Shown here one piece after another: positions 44,008 to 54,269 of a stretch of 64,000 nucleotides of DNA (the first letter of the stretch is position 1; every line of letters begins with the position of its first letter). The stretch is from Bacteroidota bacterium (GTDB lineage Bacteria > Bacteroidota > Ignavibacteria > Ignavibacteriales > Ignavibacteriaceae). The stretch covers positions 34,514-98,513 of the forward strand of contig JAKBMG010000092.1 in assembly GCA_021831685.1 (NCBI GenBank), in the 5' to 3' direction. The notes under the pieces are model-generated. The model did no database searches and was not told the origin of the DNA. It saw only the letters and a program-made list of their open reading frames with translations. A program made the translations under genes and the position numbers.

Positions 44008-44821
44008 AACCGAATAATTTCCTTTGCATTATAATTCTTAAAAAGAGAGGGGCAAATATAAGAATAATTTAGCGATTTTATAGGATTTAAGTCATAGCGC
44101 GGCGGACTCAATCCCCCGATAGGTGGAAGATATCTCCAGGTAAATATGAGTGACAGTGCTATATAGGGGATTTCTCCCCGCAAACGGGGCGAGCACTCCC
44201 TGCCGCTTGTCTGCCGTTAGAGAGCGTTGCAGAACTATCCTATTTAGTCTCGAACGTAAAGAGAGGTCTCAAAACTGTCTAAAATGGGATTTCTCCCTCC
44301 GGTCGAAATGACATTTTGAAGTTGTGCAACAGTCTCGGTAGGCAGGGTCGTCGAAATGATAAAGAGGGATGCCATTCATCTGGTAAATAAAGGCAACACC
44401 ATTATCTGTAACTCGAGATAATAAATAGGCTTAAAGATTTCTCACCGGTAAAAGCAGGAATCTCAAGCACAATAAGTGCTTAACACGGCAAGCAGCACTG
44501 TTAAAAGTTGAATTATGAATCTGCCTGACAGGCAGGTAAAGATTTAAGTACTTATATTATAGAATTCGTTTAAAAAGATTTTGCCTTAGTTTTTTGGTAA
44601 AATCATTATTGCAGCTTAGATTTATGTCGCAAATCATAAATCTGATGCTGCTATTCCAAAGCATACAGCCAAAGCAAAAAATTAGCTATATTTACACAGG
44701 AAATAATGATTTCCCTTGCTACTTTACATAACCTTGATTTGCGGGGAATCAATCTTTATATTTATCTAAAATATTTAACAGGAAATCTTGTTTTAGTATT
44801 AAACAAAAAATAGGTGATACC
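44008..44821. other. Repeat-rich intergenic region upstream of clpC
   Basis: About 810 bases without a gene. It contains a hairpin TCTCCCCGCAAACGGGG near 44171-44190, the second 116-bp repeat, and a small palindrome CTGCCTGACAGGCAG near 44521. Segments near 44150 resemble 32470-32515. The final ~150 bases should include the clpC promoter. Confidence 0.5.
44222..44337. repeat. 116-bp dispersed repeat, copy 2
   Basis: Three mismatches against 38978-39093, same orientation, no indels. Ends form imperfect inverted repeats (GTTGCAGAACT / AGTTGTGCAAC). No ORF. Near-identity suggests recent spread or homogenisation, unlike the more diverged 266-bp element. Confidence 0.85.
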
Positions 44822-47326
44822 ATGGAAGGAAATTTTTCAGATAGACTGCAGGATGTAATTAGACTAAGCCGCGAGGAAGCACTCAGGCTTGGGCATGATT
44901 ATATCGGAACGGAGCATCTATTATTGGGAATAATTAGAGAAGGACAAGGTGTCGCCGTCAGAATTCTTAGGAATCTTGACTGTGATTTAATGAAACTTAA
45001 AAAGGCAATTGAAGATACTGTTCGTACTTCCGGGGGAACTTTAACAATCGGAAATATTCCGTTAACCAAGCAAGCAGAAAAAGTTTTAAAGATTACCCAG
45101 ATTGAGTCAAAAATTTATAAGGCAGACGTTATTGGTACGGAGCATCTTCTACTTTCGCTTTTAAGAGATGAAGACAATATTGCTACGCAGATTCTTCATC
45201 AATTCAATGTGACATACGATGCCGCACGTTCCGAGCTTAATGCAATGTTGACCGTTAAAAATCCTAAAGACGCCGGTGCAACGGTGCCTCCTCCGGATAA
45301 AAAAATCGAGCGGACAAAAACTCCGGTGCTTGATAATTTTGGAAGAGACTTAACAAAACTTGGAAATGAAGACAAGTTGGATCCGGTTGTAGGTAGAGAA
45401 AAAGAAATTGAAAGAGTAGCTCAGATATTAAGCAGGCGAAAGAAGAACAATCCAGTTTTAATCGGAGAGCCGGGCGTTGGTAAAACAGCAATAGCCGAAG
45501 GTCTTGCATTAAGAATCATTCAAAGAAAAGTTCCGAGAATTTTGCAGGACAAGAGGGTCGTAACGTTGGACCTAGCGGGATTGGTAGCGGGCACAAAATA
45601 CCGGGGTCAATTTGAAGAAAGAATGAAAGCATTGATGAACGAGCTTGAAAAGGCAAAGGAAGTAATTCTTTTTATTGATGAACTTCATACGATAGTCGGA
45701 GCAGGCGGGGCATCCGGTTCACTTGATGCTTCAAACATGTTCAAGCCGGCATTAGCTCGAGGAGACATACAATGTATAGGGGCGACAACGCTTGATGAAT
45801 ATAGAAAGTACATTGAGACAGACGGAGCTTTAGACAGACGATTCCAAAAAGTAATGGTTGAGCCTCCAAGTTATGATGAGACAATTCAAATTTTAGATAA
45901 TATAAAATTCAAATATGAAGAACATCATCATGTAAAATATTCAAAACAAGCAATTGACGCTGCTGTAAAGCTTAGCAACCGGTACATAACCGATAGGCAT
46001 CTTCCTGACAAAGCAATTGACGTAATTGATGAAGCAGGTTCGAGGGTACATATGGGGAACTTTGAAGTACCACAGGACATTTTGAATCTTGAAGAAGATA
46101 TCGAGAAAGTGCGTCAGGAAAAGGCTGCGGTAGTAAAAAAGCAGGATTATGAAGAAGCTGCGCGTTTAAGAGACAAAGAAAGAAATCTCCAATCCGATCT
46201 TGAGATTGCTAAACGAGAGTGGGAAACAAAGACAAAAGATATTGTCCACGATGTAAGCGAAGATGACATTGCCACTGTAGTTGCAATGATGACGGGTATC
46301 CCGGTAAACCGGGTTGCACAAACCGAATCCGAAAAATTATTGAAAATGGAAGCTTCTCTTAAAGAAAGGATTGTTGGTCAGGATGAAGCCGTTTCCAAGC
46401 TAACAAAAGCAATTAGAAGAACTAGAGCCGGATTAAAAAGAGCAAACAGACCAATCGGAAGTTTTATTTTTCTTGGCCCCACAGGTGTCGGAAAAACAGA
46501 GTTGTGCAAAGTGCTTGCACATTATTTATTCGATTCAGACAATGCTTTGATAAGAATTGATATGAGCGAATATATGGAAAAGTTTTCACTGTCGCGGCTT
46601 GTCGGAGCGCCTCCCGGATATGTCGGATATGAAGAAGGCGGACAGCTAACGGAAAAAGTACGCCGTAGACCATACTCTGTAGTTCTATTCGACGAAATAG
46701 AAAAAGCACATCCGGATATTTTCAGCATTCTTTTGCAGGTACTTGATGACGGGGTGCTTACAGACAGCCTTGGAAGGAAGGTTGATTTCAGAAATGCAAT
46801 TATCATAATGACAACCAACATCGGAGCGCGTGATATAAAAAATATAGGTTCATTTGGCTTCGGAGGCGAAAACGAGGCGGATAAATATTCCAGTCTTAAG
46901 AATACAGTTGAAGATGCAATGAAAAAATTATTCAACCCGGAATTTTTAAACCGTGTTGACGAAACTATTGTATTTAGAAATTTAGAGAAGTCAGATATTC
47001 TTAAAATTATTGACATCGAGCTTAAAGACTTATATTACAATATGCATGAGAATAAATTGGAATTACAGATGGAGGATTCCGCCAAAAATTTTCTTGTAGA
47101 TAAAGGTTTTGATCAGAAATACGGCGCTAGACCTTTACGACGAGCAATTCAAAAATATGTTGAAGATATGATCGCCGAAGAGATACTTCGCGGCTCATTT
47201 AAGGAAGGTTCCAAAATTATAGCCAAGCATTTTGAAAACACTGATGAATTAGTATTCATTGAAGATGACAGCGCTTTGGACTCTCCGCATGAGGAAAAAG
47301 AAAAAAGCGACACAACAGAATCGTAG
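44822..47326 (+). CDS. clpC: ClpC-type AAA+ chaperone of the Clp protease
   Basis: An 834-aa Hsp100 unfoldase that feeds proteins to ClpP. Order: N-domain of two Clp repeats ([20 protein letters not shown] and [15 protein letters not shown]), AAA1 with GEPGVGKTA and [14 protein letters not shown], a UVR-type coiled insert ([16 protein letters not shown]), AAA2 with GPTGVGKTE and [11 protein letters not shown], and the C-terminal small domain ([16 protein letters not shown]). The UVR segment separates ClpC from ClpB. A GGTGATACC stretch precedes the ATG. A clear terminator follows. Confidence 0.96.
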   Translation: MEGNFSDRLQDVIRLSREEALRLGHDYIGTEHLLLGIIREGQGVAVRILRNLDCDLMKLKKAIEDTVRTSGGTLTIGNIPLTKQAEKVLKITQIESKIYKADVIGTEHLLLSLLRDEDNIATQILHQFNVTYDAARSELNAMLTVKNPKDAGATVPPPDKKIERTKTPVLDNFGRDLTKLGNEDKLDPVVGREKEIERVAQILSRRKKNNPVLIGEPGVGKTAIAEGLALRIIQRKVPRILQDKRVVTLDLAGLVAGTKYRGQFEERMKALMNELEKAKEVILFIDELHTIVGAGGASGSLDASNMFKPALARGDIQCIGATTLDEYRKYIETDGALDRRFQKVMVEPPSYDETIQILDNIKFKYEEHHHVKYSKQAIDAAVKLSNRYITDRHLPDKAIDVIDEAGSRVHMGNFEVPQDILNLEEDIEKVRQEKAAVVKKQDYEEAARLRDKERNLQSDLEIAKREWETKTKDIVHDVSEDDIATVVAMMTGIPVNRVAQTESEKLLKMEASLKERIVGQDEAVSKLTKAIRRTRAGLKRANRPIGSFIFLGPTGVGKTELCKVLAHYLFDSDNALIRIDMSEYMEKFSLSRLVGAPPGYVGYEEGGQLTEKVRRRPYSVVLFDEIEKAHPDIFSILLQVLDDGVLTDSLGRKVDFRNAIIIMTTNIGARDIKNIGSFGFGGENEADKYSSLKNTVEDAMKKLFNPEFLNRVDETIVFRNLEKSDILKIIDIELKDLYYNMHENKLELQMEDSAKNFLVDKGFDQKYGARPLRRAIQKYVEDMIAEEILRGSFKEGSKIIAKHFENTDELVFIEDDSALDSPHEEKEKSDTTES

Positions 47327-47357
47327 CCCTTGGATGATTTGTGAAACAATAAATTAA

Positions 47358-47392
47358 AAAGCGTATTAACTTTATTTGATACGCTTTTTTTT
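47358..47392 (+). terminator. Rho-independent terminator after clpC
   Basis: AAAGCGTAT and ATACGCTTT form a stem around a 12-base AT-rich loop, followed by a run of eight T residues. It lies 32 bases after the clpC stop and 28 before the next start, so the downstream genes probably have their own promoter or read-through. Confidence 0.88.
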
Positions 47393-47419
47393 CGTTAAAC
47401 ATTTAATCACGGAGGAACT

Positions 47420-47704
47420 ATGGTAACACTGACGAGGGTTGAAATAGATGAAAATCTAAAATCTTTAAGCGGGTGGATTTTTTCTGAAAATAAAATTGAA
47501 AAGGAATTTAAGTTGAAGGATTTTAGCGGCGCTCTTGATTTTGTAAACAAGATAGGCATTGAAGCTGAAAAGATGGATCATCATCCTGATATATTAATTC
47601 ATTCATGGAATAAAGTAAAGATATTTCTTTCAACACACAGCGCGGGCGGTGTTACTGCGAACGATTTTAATCTTGCAAATAAAATTGAAATTATTGCCGG
47701 ATGA
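47420..47704 (+). CDS. Pterin-4a-carbinolamine dehydratase
   Basis: A 94-aa protein of the PCD/DCoH family, which dehydrates 4a-hydroxytetrahydropterins. The motif EKMDHHPDILIHSWNKVKI carries the catalytic histidine pair, and THSAGGVTANDFNLA is typical of the C-terminus. GGAGG precedes the ATG. No aromatic amino-acid hydroxylase is nearby, so a role in other pterin (for example molybdopterin) recycling is possible. It overlaps the next gene by 4 bases. Confidence 0.92.
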   Translation: MVTLTRVEIDENLKSLSGWIFSENKIEKEFKLKDFSGALDFVNKIGIEAEKMDHHPDILIHSWNKVKIFLSTHSAGGVTANDFNLANKIEIIAG

Positions 47705-48009
47705 CAAATAGACTTGAAGCTCTTTTGAATTTATTGAATCAGAATCCTAACGATTCATTTACAAGATATGGAATTGCGCTTGAGTATGTTGCTAAAAAAG
47801 ATTTTATTAATGCCGAGAAATATTTTAAGACGCTATTAGAATCTGACCCAAATTATGTACCTGCTTATATGCAGTATGCCATTCTTAAATCAAATCAGAA
47901 TAATATTGAAGAAGCAAAATATTTATTTAATAAAGGAATCATAAAAGCGAGAGAAGCGGGTGACAAACGCGCTGCTTCGGAAATGGAGGAATTTTTAGAT
48001 GAACTATAA
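47701..48009 (+). CDS. Small tetratricopeptide-repeat protein
   Basis: A 102-aa protein with two to three TPR units (SFTRYGIALEYVAKKDFINA, AEKYFKTLLESDPNYVPAYM, QYAILKSNQNNIEEAKYLF). TPR helices bind partner proteins; the partner here is unknown. It overlaps the upstream dehydratase by 4 bases (ATGA) and pyrE by 11 bases, so it is co-translated with both. Confidence 0.85.
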   Translation: MTNRLEALLNLLNQNPNDSFTRYGIALEYVAKKDFINAEKYFKTLLESDPNYVPAYMQYAILKSNQNNIEEAKYLFNKGIIKAREAGDKRAASEMEEFLDEL

Positions 48010-48580
48010 CGAAGAAGAAATTTTTCAACTATTTAAGAAAACAGAAGCATTGCTTGAAGGTCATTTTTTGCTGACTTCCGGGCGGCACAGCAATGTTTAT
48101 TTCCAATGTGCTAAAGTTTTGCAGTATCCAAAATACAACGAATTATTAAGTTCGATTATTGCAAGTTATTTTAAGTCTTTTGAAATTGATACGGTAATTG
48201 CGCCGGCTATCGGCGGGATTGTAGTTGGTCAAGAAGTCGCACGTCAGTTAAATAAGAAATTTATTTTTGCAGAACGAGAAGATAAAGCTTTATTGCTTCG
48301 AAGAGGATTCTCACTTAAAGAAGGAGAGAAAGTTTTAATATGCGAAGATGTTGTTACAACCGGAGGTTCAGTATTTGAAGTAATCGACATTGTAAAAAGT
48401 AATAACGCAATTGTTCAAGGAGTGGGTTTTATAGTTGACCGAAGCAACGGAAAAGTAAATTTTAGATTTCCGCAAACAAGCGCGATGAAAATTGATGCGA
48501 TATCTTTTCCGGCTGATGAATGCGAACTATGCAAGAAAGGCATTCCGTTGATTAAGCCCGGTTCAAAAAAAATATTGTAA
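47999..48580 (+). CDS. pyrE: Orotate phosphoribosyltransferase PyrE
   Basis: A 193-aa type I PRTase converting orotate and PRPP to orotidine monophosphate in pyrimidine synthesis. GHFLLTSGRHSNVYFQC is the N-terminal signature; VLICEDVVTTGGSV is the PRPP loop; KKFIFAERED contains the catalytic lysine region. A C-terminal cysteine pair (ADECELCKKG) resembles the orotate PRTases of thermophiles and Bacteroidota. Overlaps the TPR gene. Confidence 0.94.
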   Translation: MNYNEEEIFQLFKKTEALLEGHFLLTSGRHSNVYFQCAKVLQYPKYNELLSSIIASYFKSFEIDTVIAPAIGGIVVGQEVARQLNKKFIFAEREDKALLLRRGFSLKEGEKVLICEDVVTTGGSVFEVIDIVKSNNAIVQGVGFIVDRSNGKVNFRFPQTSAMKIDAISFPADECELCKKGIPLIKPGSKKIL

Positions 48581-48606
48581 TAAACAAATGCTTGAACAAA
48601 TTTTAT

Positions 48607-49848
48607 ATGGGAATTATGGATCAAAAAGGATTACACAAAACAGTTGAAGCAATTGCATCTCAAAAATTCTCGTCCGAAAAAGAGATGCTAGTTTCAGTGC
48701 TTAACCAGATAATTGAGCATGAAAATATCAAAGTAACCGGTGGAAGAATATGGCAGCTTGATGCTATAGAGGGGGATTATATTTTGCTCTATCAAACCGG
48801 CAGCCTTGAAAAAATTGATCCAATGTTCCGCGTTAAAATTACGGATTACCCTTTATTTGATTTGATTGCCAAAGAAAGAACTATTCTAGGAAATGAAACT
48901 AATGAATTTTTACGGGGCATAGGTATATTCCAATATTCCGCTTCGGGTGTGGGTTCAAAGATTCGTGTTAATGGAAAATTGTATTATGAATATTTACTAG
49001 CGTTGAATTCGGAACAAATTAATGAAGACTTACGTTTAACGCTGAATATAATTGCGACGGCACTTACTTCGCAAATAAATCAGATAAGATCTTTGCATCG
49101 TGCTAATACATTGAGAGCAGACATAGACAAAGCACGCGAACTTCAAAAGAGTATTTTACCGGAGCATGAATATTATTTTCACAATTATGTATTGTTCGGA
49201 ATAACCGACCCTGCAGAAATTGTTGGGGGTGATTTTTTCGATTATCTTGAAATCGGGAAAGACAAGAATTTACTCGGTGTCACTGTGGGAGATGCTGCCA
49301 GTAAAGGCGTAAGCGCTGCAGCCGAGGCAATGTATATCTCAGGTGCGCTAAGGATGGCATGTAACTTTGAAATCAAAATGGCTTTGCTGATGAAGCGAAT
49401 GAACTCCCTCGTTAATAAGATATTTGCAGATGATAAATTCGCATCTCTTTTTTACGGTGAATTATCCACAGACCAAAGCGGGTTATTTCTTTATGCCAAT
49501 GCTGGCCATAATCCACCGATGTTTTTACGACACGATTCGGAAGAAATTATTTACTTAAATCCAACCGGTCCAGTTTTAGGACCAACTCCAAATGCAAAAT
49601 ACACTATTGAAAATATAAATTTTCAAGTGGGAGATGTTTTACTGATTTTTTCCGATGGTGTAGTTGACTCCACAAACAGTACATTTGAAGGGTATGGCGA
49701 AAAAAGGATCAGCGACATTTTACAGCAAAACAAACATTTATCGCCAAAGGAAATCACTTATAAGATTTTAGATGCTCTAATTTCTTTTTCTAATAACGGC
49801 AGTTACAGTGATGATAAAACTTTAGTAGTAATTAAAAGAGTAAAATAA
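48607..49848 (+). CDS. RsbU/SpoIIE-type PP2C phosphatase
   Basis: About 413 aa. Residues 1-165 resemble a GAF-like sensor. The phosphatase starts after ARELQKSILPE and shows PAEIVGGDFFDYLEI, GVTVGDAASKGVSAAAEAM, ANAGHNPPMFL and LLIFSDGVVDSTN; the Asp residues bind two metal ions. Such proteins dephosphorylate anti-sigma antagonists in partner-switching systems, but no RsbV/RsbW homologue is adjacent. The track start is a TTG at 48592; ATG codons at 48607 and 48616 are equally plausible and the start is uncertain. Confidence 0.88.
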   Translation: MGIMDQKGLHKTVEAIASQKFSSEKEMLVSVLNQIIEHENIKVTGGRIWQLDAIEGDYILLYQTGSLEKIDPMFRVKITDYPLFDLIAKERTILGNETNEFLRGIGIFQYSASGVGSKIRVNGKLYYEYLLALNSEQINEDLRLTLNIIATALTSQINQIRSLHRANTLRADIDKARELQKSILPEHEYYFHNYVLFGITDPAEIVGGDFFDYLEIGKDKNLLGVTVGDAASKGVSAAAEAMYISGALRMACNFEIKMALLMKRMNSLVNKIFADDKFASLFYGELSTDQSGLFLYANAGHNPPMFLRHDSEEIIYLNPTGPVLGPTPNAKYTIENINFQVGDVLLIFSDGVVDSTNSTFEGYGEKRISDILQQNKHLSPKEITYKILDALISFSNNGSYSDDKTLVVIKRVK

Positions 49849-50005
49849 ATAAAGCCTAGCGAGCAAAAGCTTGCCTACCGGAAGTCAGTCGCAAGGTTAT
49901 TGAAAAAGCAAAGATATAAACGCAAATAGGATAAAATTCTTCGCAGCAAAAAAGCGAAAATGTTTATTCATAAATATTATCATTTATTAGTTTGGGATAA
50001 ATATA

Positions 50006-51382
50006 ATGGGTAGCAAGATGATAAAGTCAATAAATCCAGCAACAGATGAAGAGATAAAATTATATCCGGTAATGGATGAAAACGAAATTGCAAAAATAAT
50101 TTCATTATCGAATTCAGATTTTTTAAGTTGGAAAGAAACTGGTTTTTCAGAACGTACATTAAAGATGAAAAGAACCGCAGAAATTTTACGAGAGAAAAAG
50201 GATTCGCTTGGCAAGTTAATGACATTAGAAATGGGTAAACCAATTCTTCAATCAAAATCTGAAATAGAAAAGTGCGCATGGGTTTGCGATTACTTTGCAG
50301 ATAATGCAGAAAGATTTTTATCGGATGAAGTTATAGCCACAGAAGCATCAAAAAGCTTTGTTACGTTTCGGCCTTTGGGAGCAGTGTTAGCAGTGATGCC
50401 CTGGAATTTTCCTTTCTGGCAAGTATTTCGCTTTGCCGCACCAAATTTAATGGCAGGAAATGCAGGCATTTTAAAGCATTCTTCAAATGTAACCGGATGC
50501 GCTTTAGCTATAGAAGAAATTTTTAGAGAAGCAGGCTTCCCGGAAAATATTTTTAGGACTTTAATCGTACCTTCCCAAAGGATCAAAGAGATAATAGAGA
50601 ATAAAAATATACGCGCAGTTACAATTACCGGCAGTGTTGCAGCTGGTAAATCAGTTGCAGGGTTAGCTGGTTCTGTACTAAAGAAAACAGTTTTGGAATT
50701 AGGCGGAAGCGATCCCTATTTAATTCTTAAAGATGCTGACCTTGAACAAGCTTCTGGGACATGCGTCGTATCGCGCCTAATAAACGGAGGTCAAAGCTGC
50801 ATTGCCGCAAAAAGATTTATTGTGGTAGAAGATGTTTATAAAGAATTTGAAAGGCTTTTTCTTCAAAAGATGGAAAAAAGGAAGATGGGCAATCCACTTG
50901 ATACAGCAAATGATTTGGGACCTCAAGCACGTACTGACCTGCGCGACGAATTGCATGAACAAGTACAAAGAAGCATCCGCCTCGGCGCTAAACTTTTACT
51001 TGGCGGATATATTCCTGATATGAAGGGTGCTTACTATCCTCCGACTGTTCTTGCCGATGTTAGACCAGGAATGCCTGCTTATGATGAGGAACTTTTCGGA
51101 CCGGTTGCCGCGTTGATCCGCGTAAAAAATGAAGAAGAAGGAATTAGAACTGCTAATGATTCAAACTTCGGTTTGGGTGCAGCAGTTTTTACATCCGACA
51201 TAAAACGGGGGGAAAAAATAGCTAAAGAAAGAATTAATTCAGGCAGTTGTTTTGTTAATGAATTTGTAAAATCAGATCCCCGACTTCCATTCGGAGGGAT
51301 CAATGAATCCGGTTACGGCAGAGAGCTATCTGCAATTGGAATAAAAGAGTTTGTAAATATTAAAACGGTTTATTTAAAATGA
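50006..51382 (+). CDS. Succinate-semialdehyde dehydrogenase-like aldehyde dehydrogenase
   Basis: A 458-aa NAD(P)-dependent aldehyde dehydrogenase. The nucleophile is Cys in NGGQSCIAAKRF and the general base Glu in VLELGGSDPYLIL; PWNFPFWQVFRFAAPNLMAG and TITGSVAAGKSVAG complete the family signature. The short length and KKTVLELGGSDPYLILKDAD wording fit the succinate-semialdehyde dehydrogenase group (GabD/Sad). It could act in the TCA cycle bypass or 4-aminobutyrate breakdown. Start at 50006 versus 50018 is unresolved. Confidence 0.88.
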   Translation: MGSKMIKSINPATDEEIKLYPVMDENEIAKIISLSNSDFLSWKETGFSERTLKMKRTAEILREKKDSLGKLMTLEMGKPILQSKSEIEKCAWVCDYFADNAERFLSDEVIATEASKSFVTFRPLGAVLAVMPWNFPFWQVFRFAAPNLMAGNAGILKHSSNVTGCALAIEEIFREAGFPENIFRTLIVPSQRIKEIIENKNIRAVTITGSVAAGKSVAGLAGSVLKKTVLELGGSDPYLILKDADLEQASGTCVVSRLINGGQSCIAAKRFIVVEDVYKEFERLFLQKMEKRKMGNPLDTANDLGPQARTDLRDELHEQVQRSIRLGAKLLLGGYIPDMKGAYYPPTVLADVRPGMPAYDEELFGPVAALIRVKNEEEGIRTANDSNFGLGAAVFTSDIKRGEKIAKERINSGSCFVNEFVKSDPRLPFGGINESGYGRELSAIGIKEFVNIKTVYLK

Positions 51383-51416
51383 TTTTAATATTTAGACTTT
51401 GGAGACGTCAAGAGAA

Positions 51417-52145
51417 TTGAAAAACTATAAATTATTAATTCAATATGACGGAACAAATTATTCGGGCTGGCAAATACAGAGTAATGCCGAGACCGTTCAA
51501 CAAAAAATATCCGATTCGATAAAAACTATTTTGAGGGAGGAAGTCAATTTAATTGGTTCCGGCAGAACCGATTCCGGAGTTCATGCATTAGGACAAATTG
51601 CGAATTTCCGGTCAGAGCAGGAAATTGATTTGTATAGATTCAAACACTCTCTTAATTCAGTTCTACCGTTAGATGTTTCTATAGTAAAAATTGAAAAAAC
51701 TGATGAACTTTTCCATGCGAGGTTTGATGCAAAAAAGAGAAATTATATTTATCTAATTTCAAAATTCAAATCCCCATTTTATAAACGCTATTCCTTCTTC
51801 TATCACAACGAAATCGATTGTGAGAGATTAAATCTTTTAAGCAAAGTATTAATTCGCCAAGCAGATTTTTCTTCTTTCTCAAGGAAGGACAGTGAAACGG
51901 AAAATAAAATTTGTAATATTTACAGCGCCGGTTGGAAAGAATTAAAAGAACTAATAATTTTTAAAATTGAAGCCGACAGATTTTTACATGGAATGGTCAG
52001 AACAGTTATAGGAACTCTTTTAAGTGCATTAAAAAATAATTTAGATGAAAAATATATCGATGATATTATTTTGAAAACAGACAGGGAGTCTGCCGGCGAA
52101 GCGGTTCCGGCAAAAGGTTTATTTCTTTTTAAGGTAAAATATTAA
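51417..52145 (+). CDS. truA: tRNA pseudouridine synthase TruA
   Basis: About 242 aa, modifying uridines 38-40 of tRNA. The nucleophilic Asp is in GSGRTDSGVHALGQ; the opening YKLLIQYDGTNYSGWQIQ and later FHARFDAKKRNYIYLI are characteristic. The track begins at a TTG at 51399; a TTG at 51417 yields MKNYKLLIQYDG, the usual family start, so it is preferred. Either way the start codon is TTG, which is unusual for a housekeeping gene. Confidence 0.93.
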   Translation: MKNYKLLIQYDGTNYSGWQIQSNAETVQQKISDSIKTILREEVNLIGSGRTDSGVHALGQIANFRSEQEIDLYRFKHSLNSVLPLDVSIVKIEKTDELFHARFDAKKRNYIYLISKFKSPFYKRYSFFYHNEIDCERLNLLSKVLIRQADFSSFSRKDSETENKICNIYSAGWKELKELIIFKIEADRFLHGMVRTVIGTLLSALKNNLDEKYIDDIILKTDRESAGEAVPAKGLFLFKVKY

Positions 52146-52146
52146 T

Positions 52147-52902
52147 ATGATAGATTTTAGTTCAAAAACTGTGTTAATAACCGGCGGTTCACGAGGAATC
52201 GGCGCCGCATGTGTAAAACTTTTTGCCAATGCAAATGCTGATGTTGCCTTCACATATTCATCAAACCAAACTGCCGCAAAGAAATTGGCTAGTGAAATTT
52301 CTAAGGCAAAAAAGATTAAACATTACATGGTGGATTTAAGTTCCGCTACTGAAATTGAAGAATGTACACAAAAAATAATTTTTGATTTCGGCATGATAGA
52401 TATTCTTATAAACAACGCTGGTATTTGGAAATATGGCAAAGCCGATGAATTGACACTCGAAGAATGGGAAGAAACTATTCGTATAAATCTCACGGGAACT
52501 TTCTTATTTACAAAAGCAGTGATTCCCATAATGAAAAAAAATAGATTCGGCAGAATTATTAATATTAGCTCAACGGCGGGACAAAGAGGCGAACCTTTTT
52601 ACTCTCACTATGCATCATCGAAAGGAGGAGTTATTGCATTAACAAAATCCTTAGCAGCAGAGCTGGGTGAGTATAATATCAACGTAAATTGTGTTGCTCC
52701 CGGTTGGGTTATTACCGATATGAGCGCGGGTGTTTTTTCAGACGCAGAGTATAAAGAACAAGTTAGGAATGATATTCCCGTCAAAAGAATTGCCACTGCC
52801 GAGGATATTGCGGGACCGGTTTTATTTCTTGCTTCTGACTTAGCCCGTCATATAAACGGCGAAATAGTAAATGTTAACGGCGGTTCGGTTTTATGCGGGT
52901 AA
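52147..52902 (+). CDS. SDR-family dehydrogenase, FabG-like
   Basis: A 251-aa short-chain dehydrogenase. The cofactor motif is ITGGSRGIGAA, followed by NNAGIWKYGK, the Ser of NISSTAGQRG, the YASSKGG Tyr/Lys pair and the PGW element of VAPGWVITDM. The ending HINGEIVNVNGGSVLCG is the normal C-terminus of FabG-type enzymes. It resembles 3-oxoacyl-ACP reductases, but the surrounding genes are not fatty-acid genes, so the substrate is not certain. The gap to truA is one base. Confidence 0.85.
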   Translation: MIDFSSKTVLITGGSRGIGAACVKLFANANADVAFTYSSNQTAAKKLASEISKAKKIKHYMVDLSSATEIEECTQKIIFDFGMIDILINNAGIWKYGKADELTLEEWEETIRINLTGTFLFTKAVIPIMKKNRFGRIINISSTAGQRGEPFYSHYASSKGGVIALTKSLAAELGEYNINVNCVAPGWVITDMSAGVFSDAEYKEQVRNDIPVKRIATAEDIAGPVLFLASDLARHINGEIVNVNGGSVLCG

Positions 52903-52933
52903 AATTTTTACAACTAAAAAGAAGGAAAAGATA

Positions 52934-53407
52934 ATGGAATTCTTAGCACAACTTCACCCAAAGATCGTTCATTTCCCGATTGCTCTTTTATCAACTTATG
53001 TACTGCTTGAAATAATAGGAGTTGTTTTCAAGAGAGAATTTTTTTCAAAGGCTGCGCATTTAATACTATTGCTGGGAGTACTTGGCGCGCTTGCCGCTGT
53101 TTTTACCGGTAATCAAGCAGAAGATGTTGCGCATTTGTGGTTAAAACAGGGCGCAAAAATTAATGTTGCTGCGATTGAAAATCATTCGACCTATGCAAAT
53201 ATAACCCTTTGGTTTTTTGCGGGACTTCTTGTACTAAGAACCTTTGTTGTGCTGAATAAAAAATTTACCGGATATATAAAATATATTTTTGTTGTGTTAG
53301 CATTGACCGGATTTCTTTTTATCTATCAAACCGGCAAATTGGGTGGAAAATTAGTATATGATTACGGTACAGGAACTCAACTGAAGAAAATGGAAATTAA
53401 AAAGTAG
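52934..53407 (+). CDS. DUF2231 membrane protein
   Basis: About 157 aa. The track extends it into the SDR gene, but the ATG at 52934 has AAGGAAAAG upstream. The opening MEFLAQLHPKIVHFPIALL is the DUF2231 signature with its two conserved histidines, possibly haem-binding. Four membrane helices follow. The function of the family is not established. Confidence 0.85.
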   Translation: MEFLAQLHPKIVHFPIALLSTYVLLEIIGVVFKREFFSKAAHLILLLGVLGALAAVFTGNQAEDVAHLWLKQGAKINVAAIENHSTYANITLWFFAGLLVLRTFVVLNKKFTGYIKYIFVVLALTGFLFIYQTGKLGGKLVYDYGTGTQLKKMEIKK

Positions 53408-53412
53408 CTGCT

Positions 53413-54213
53413 GTGGAAAAGAAAAATGTGTTTTGGTTGATTGCAGCAATAGCACTTACTAATGCCGCGGGTATTCTGTTGAGAATTTTTAATTTAGATA
53501 CTTTCATTATTCTTGCAGGATTTCGTTTTCATATAAGTCTTTTACTACCATTCATAATTGTTTTTAGAAAAAGACATTTTGTAACTTTGAAGGAAGCTTT
53601 TGCCCATCCAAAATATAACAAAACTTTTCCTCAGTTAGCTTGGATATTCTTACCGCTTTTAATATCTCTGTTGTTACTTTATTTGAGCGGGCGTTTAGAG
53701 ATAAATGATCCGGATTATTTTTATGAATTCGGTTTATCTTCAATAGTGGATTACCCGATTTATTTAATATGGAATTTACCTCAACTTTTACTGCTTGCTT
53801 CTTTTCTAATTATTGCTACTGGAAGAAGAGACGAGAAATTTTGGAAAACGTCGCTAATATTTGTTCTCTTATTTGCTTTTGAATTTATTCCAGCGGGAAG
53901 AAGTAAAATTGCTTTTCTAAATCTTCTTGCCCTTTTATTTGCGGGGGTTTCTGCCGGGCTTTTGATAAAGTACTTCCAAAACATTTATTGGTTTGCAATT
54001 GTTTTCTTTACACTTTTCTGGGAATGCCTGCTTGCCTTCGGAAGCGCTTCAAGGATTATGATTAACCTACTTTTTGCAGCACGCTACCAAGCTTGGGACG
54101 GATTCTTCACCGTAGCAGAAAAATTTTCCTCATACATTTTGGTTTTTCACATTTTTATTGCAACATTGTTAATCCTATCTACGGTTTTGATTATAAAGCG
54201 AAATAAAGTATAA
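53413..54213 (+). CDS. Integral membrane protein of unknown function
   Basis: A 266-aa protein with about seven or eight predicted membrane helices and a GTG start. It begins five bases after the DUF2231 stop, in an apparent operon. No family was recognised. Local segments such as LLPFIIVFRKRHFVTLKEAF suggest a short cytoplasmic loop. Composition is typical of the window. Confidence 0.6.
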   Translation: MEKKNVFWLIAAIALTNAAGILLRIFNLDTFIILAGFRFHISLLLPFIIVFRKRHFVTLKEAFAHPKYNKTFPQLAWIFLPLLISLLLLYLSGRLEINDPDYFYEFGLSSIVDYPIYLIWNLPQLLLLASFLIIATGRRDEKFWKTSLIFVLLFAFEFIPAGRSKIAFLNLLALLFAGVSAGLLIKYFQNIYWFAIVFFTLFWECLLAFGSASRIMINLLFAARYQAWDGFFTVAEKFSSYILVFHIFIATLLILSTVLIIKRNKV

Positions 54214-54269
54214 ATAATTTTAGTAGAAGTTGATTTTTAGTATTTTTCATGCAACAAATTTTATTTGTA

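Noticed and set aside
46522-47016. 164-aa ORF on the minus strand
   Set aside because: Entirely antisense to clpC, with low-complexity Ser/Phe composition; a shadow of the real gene.
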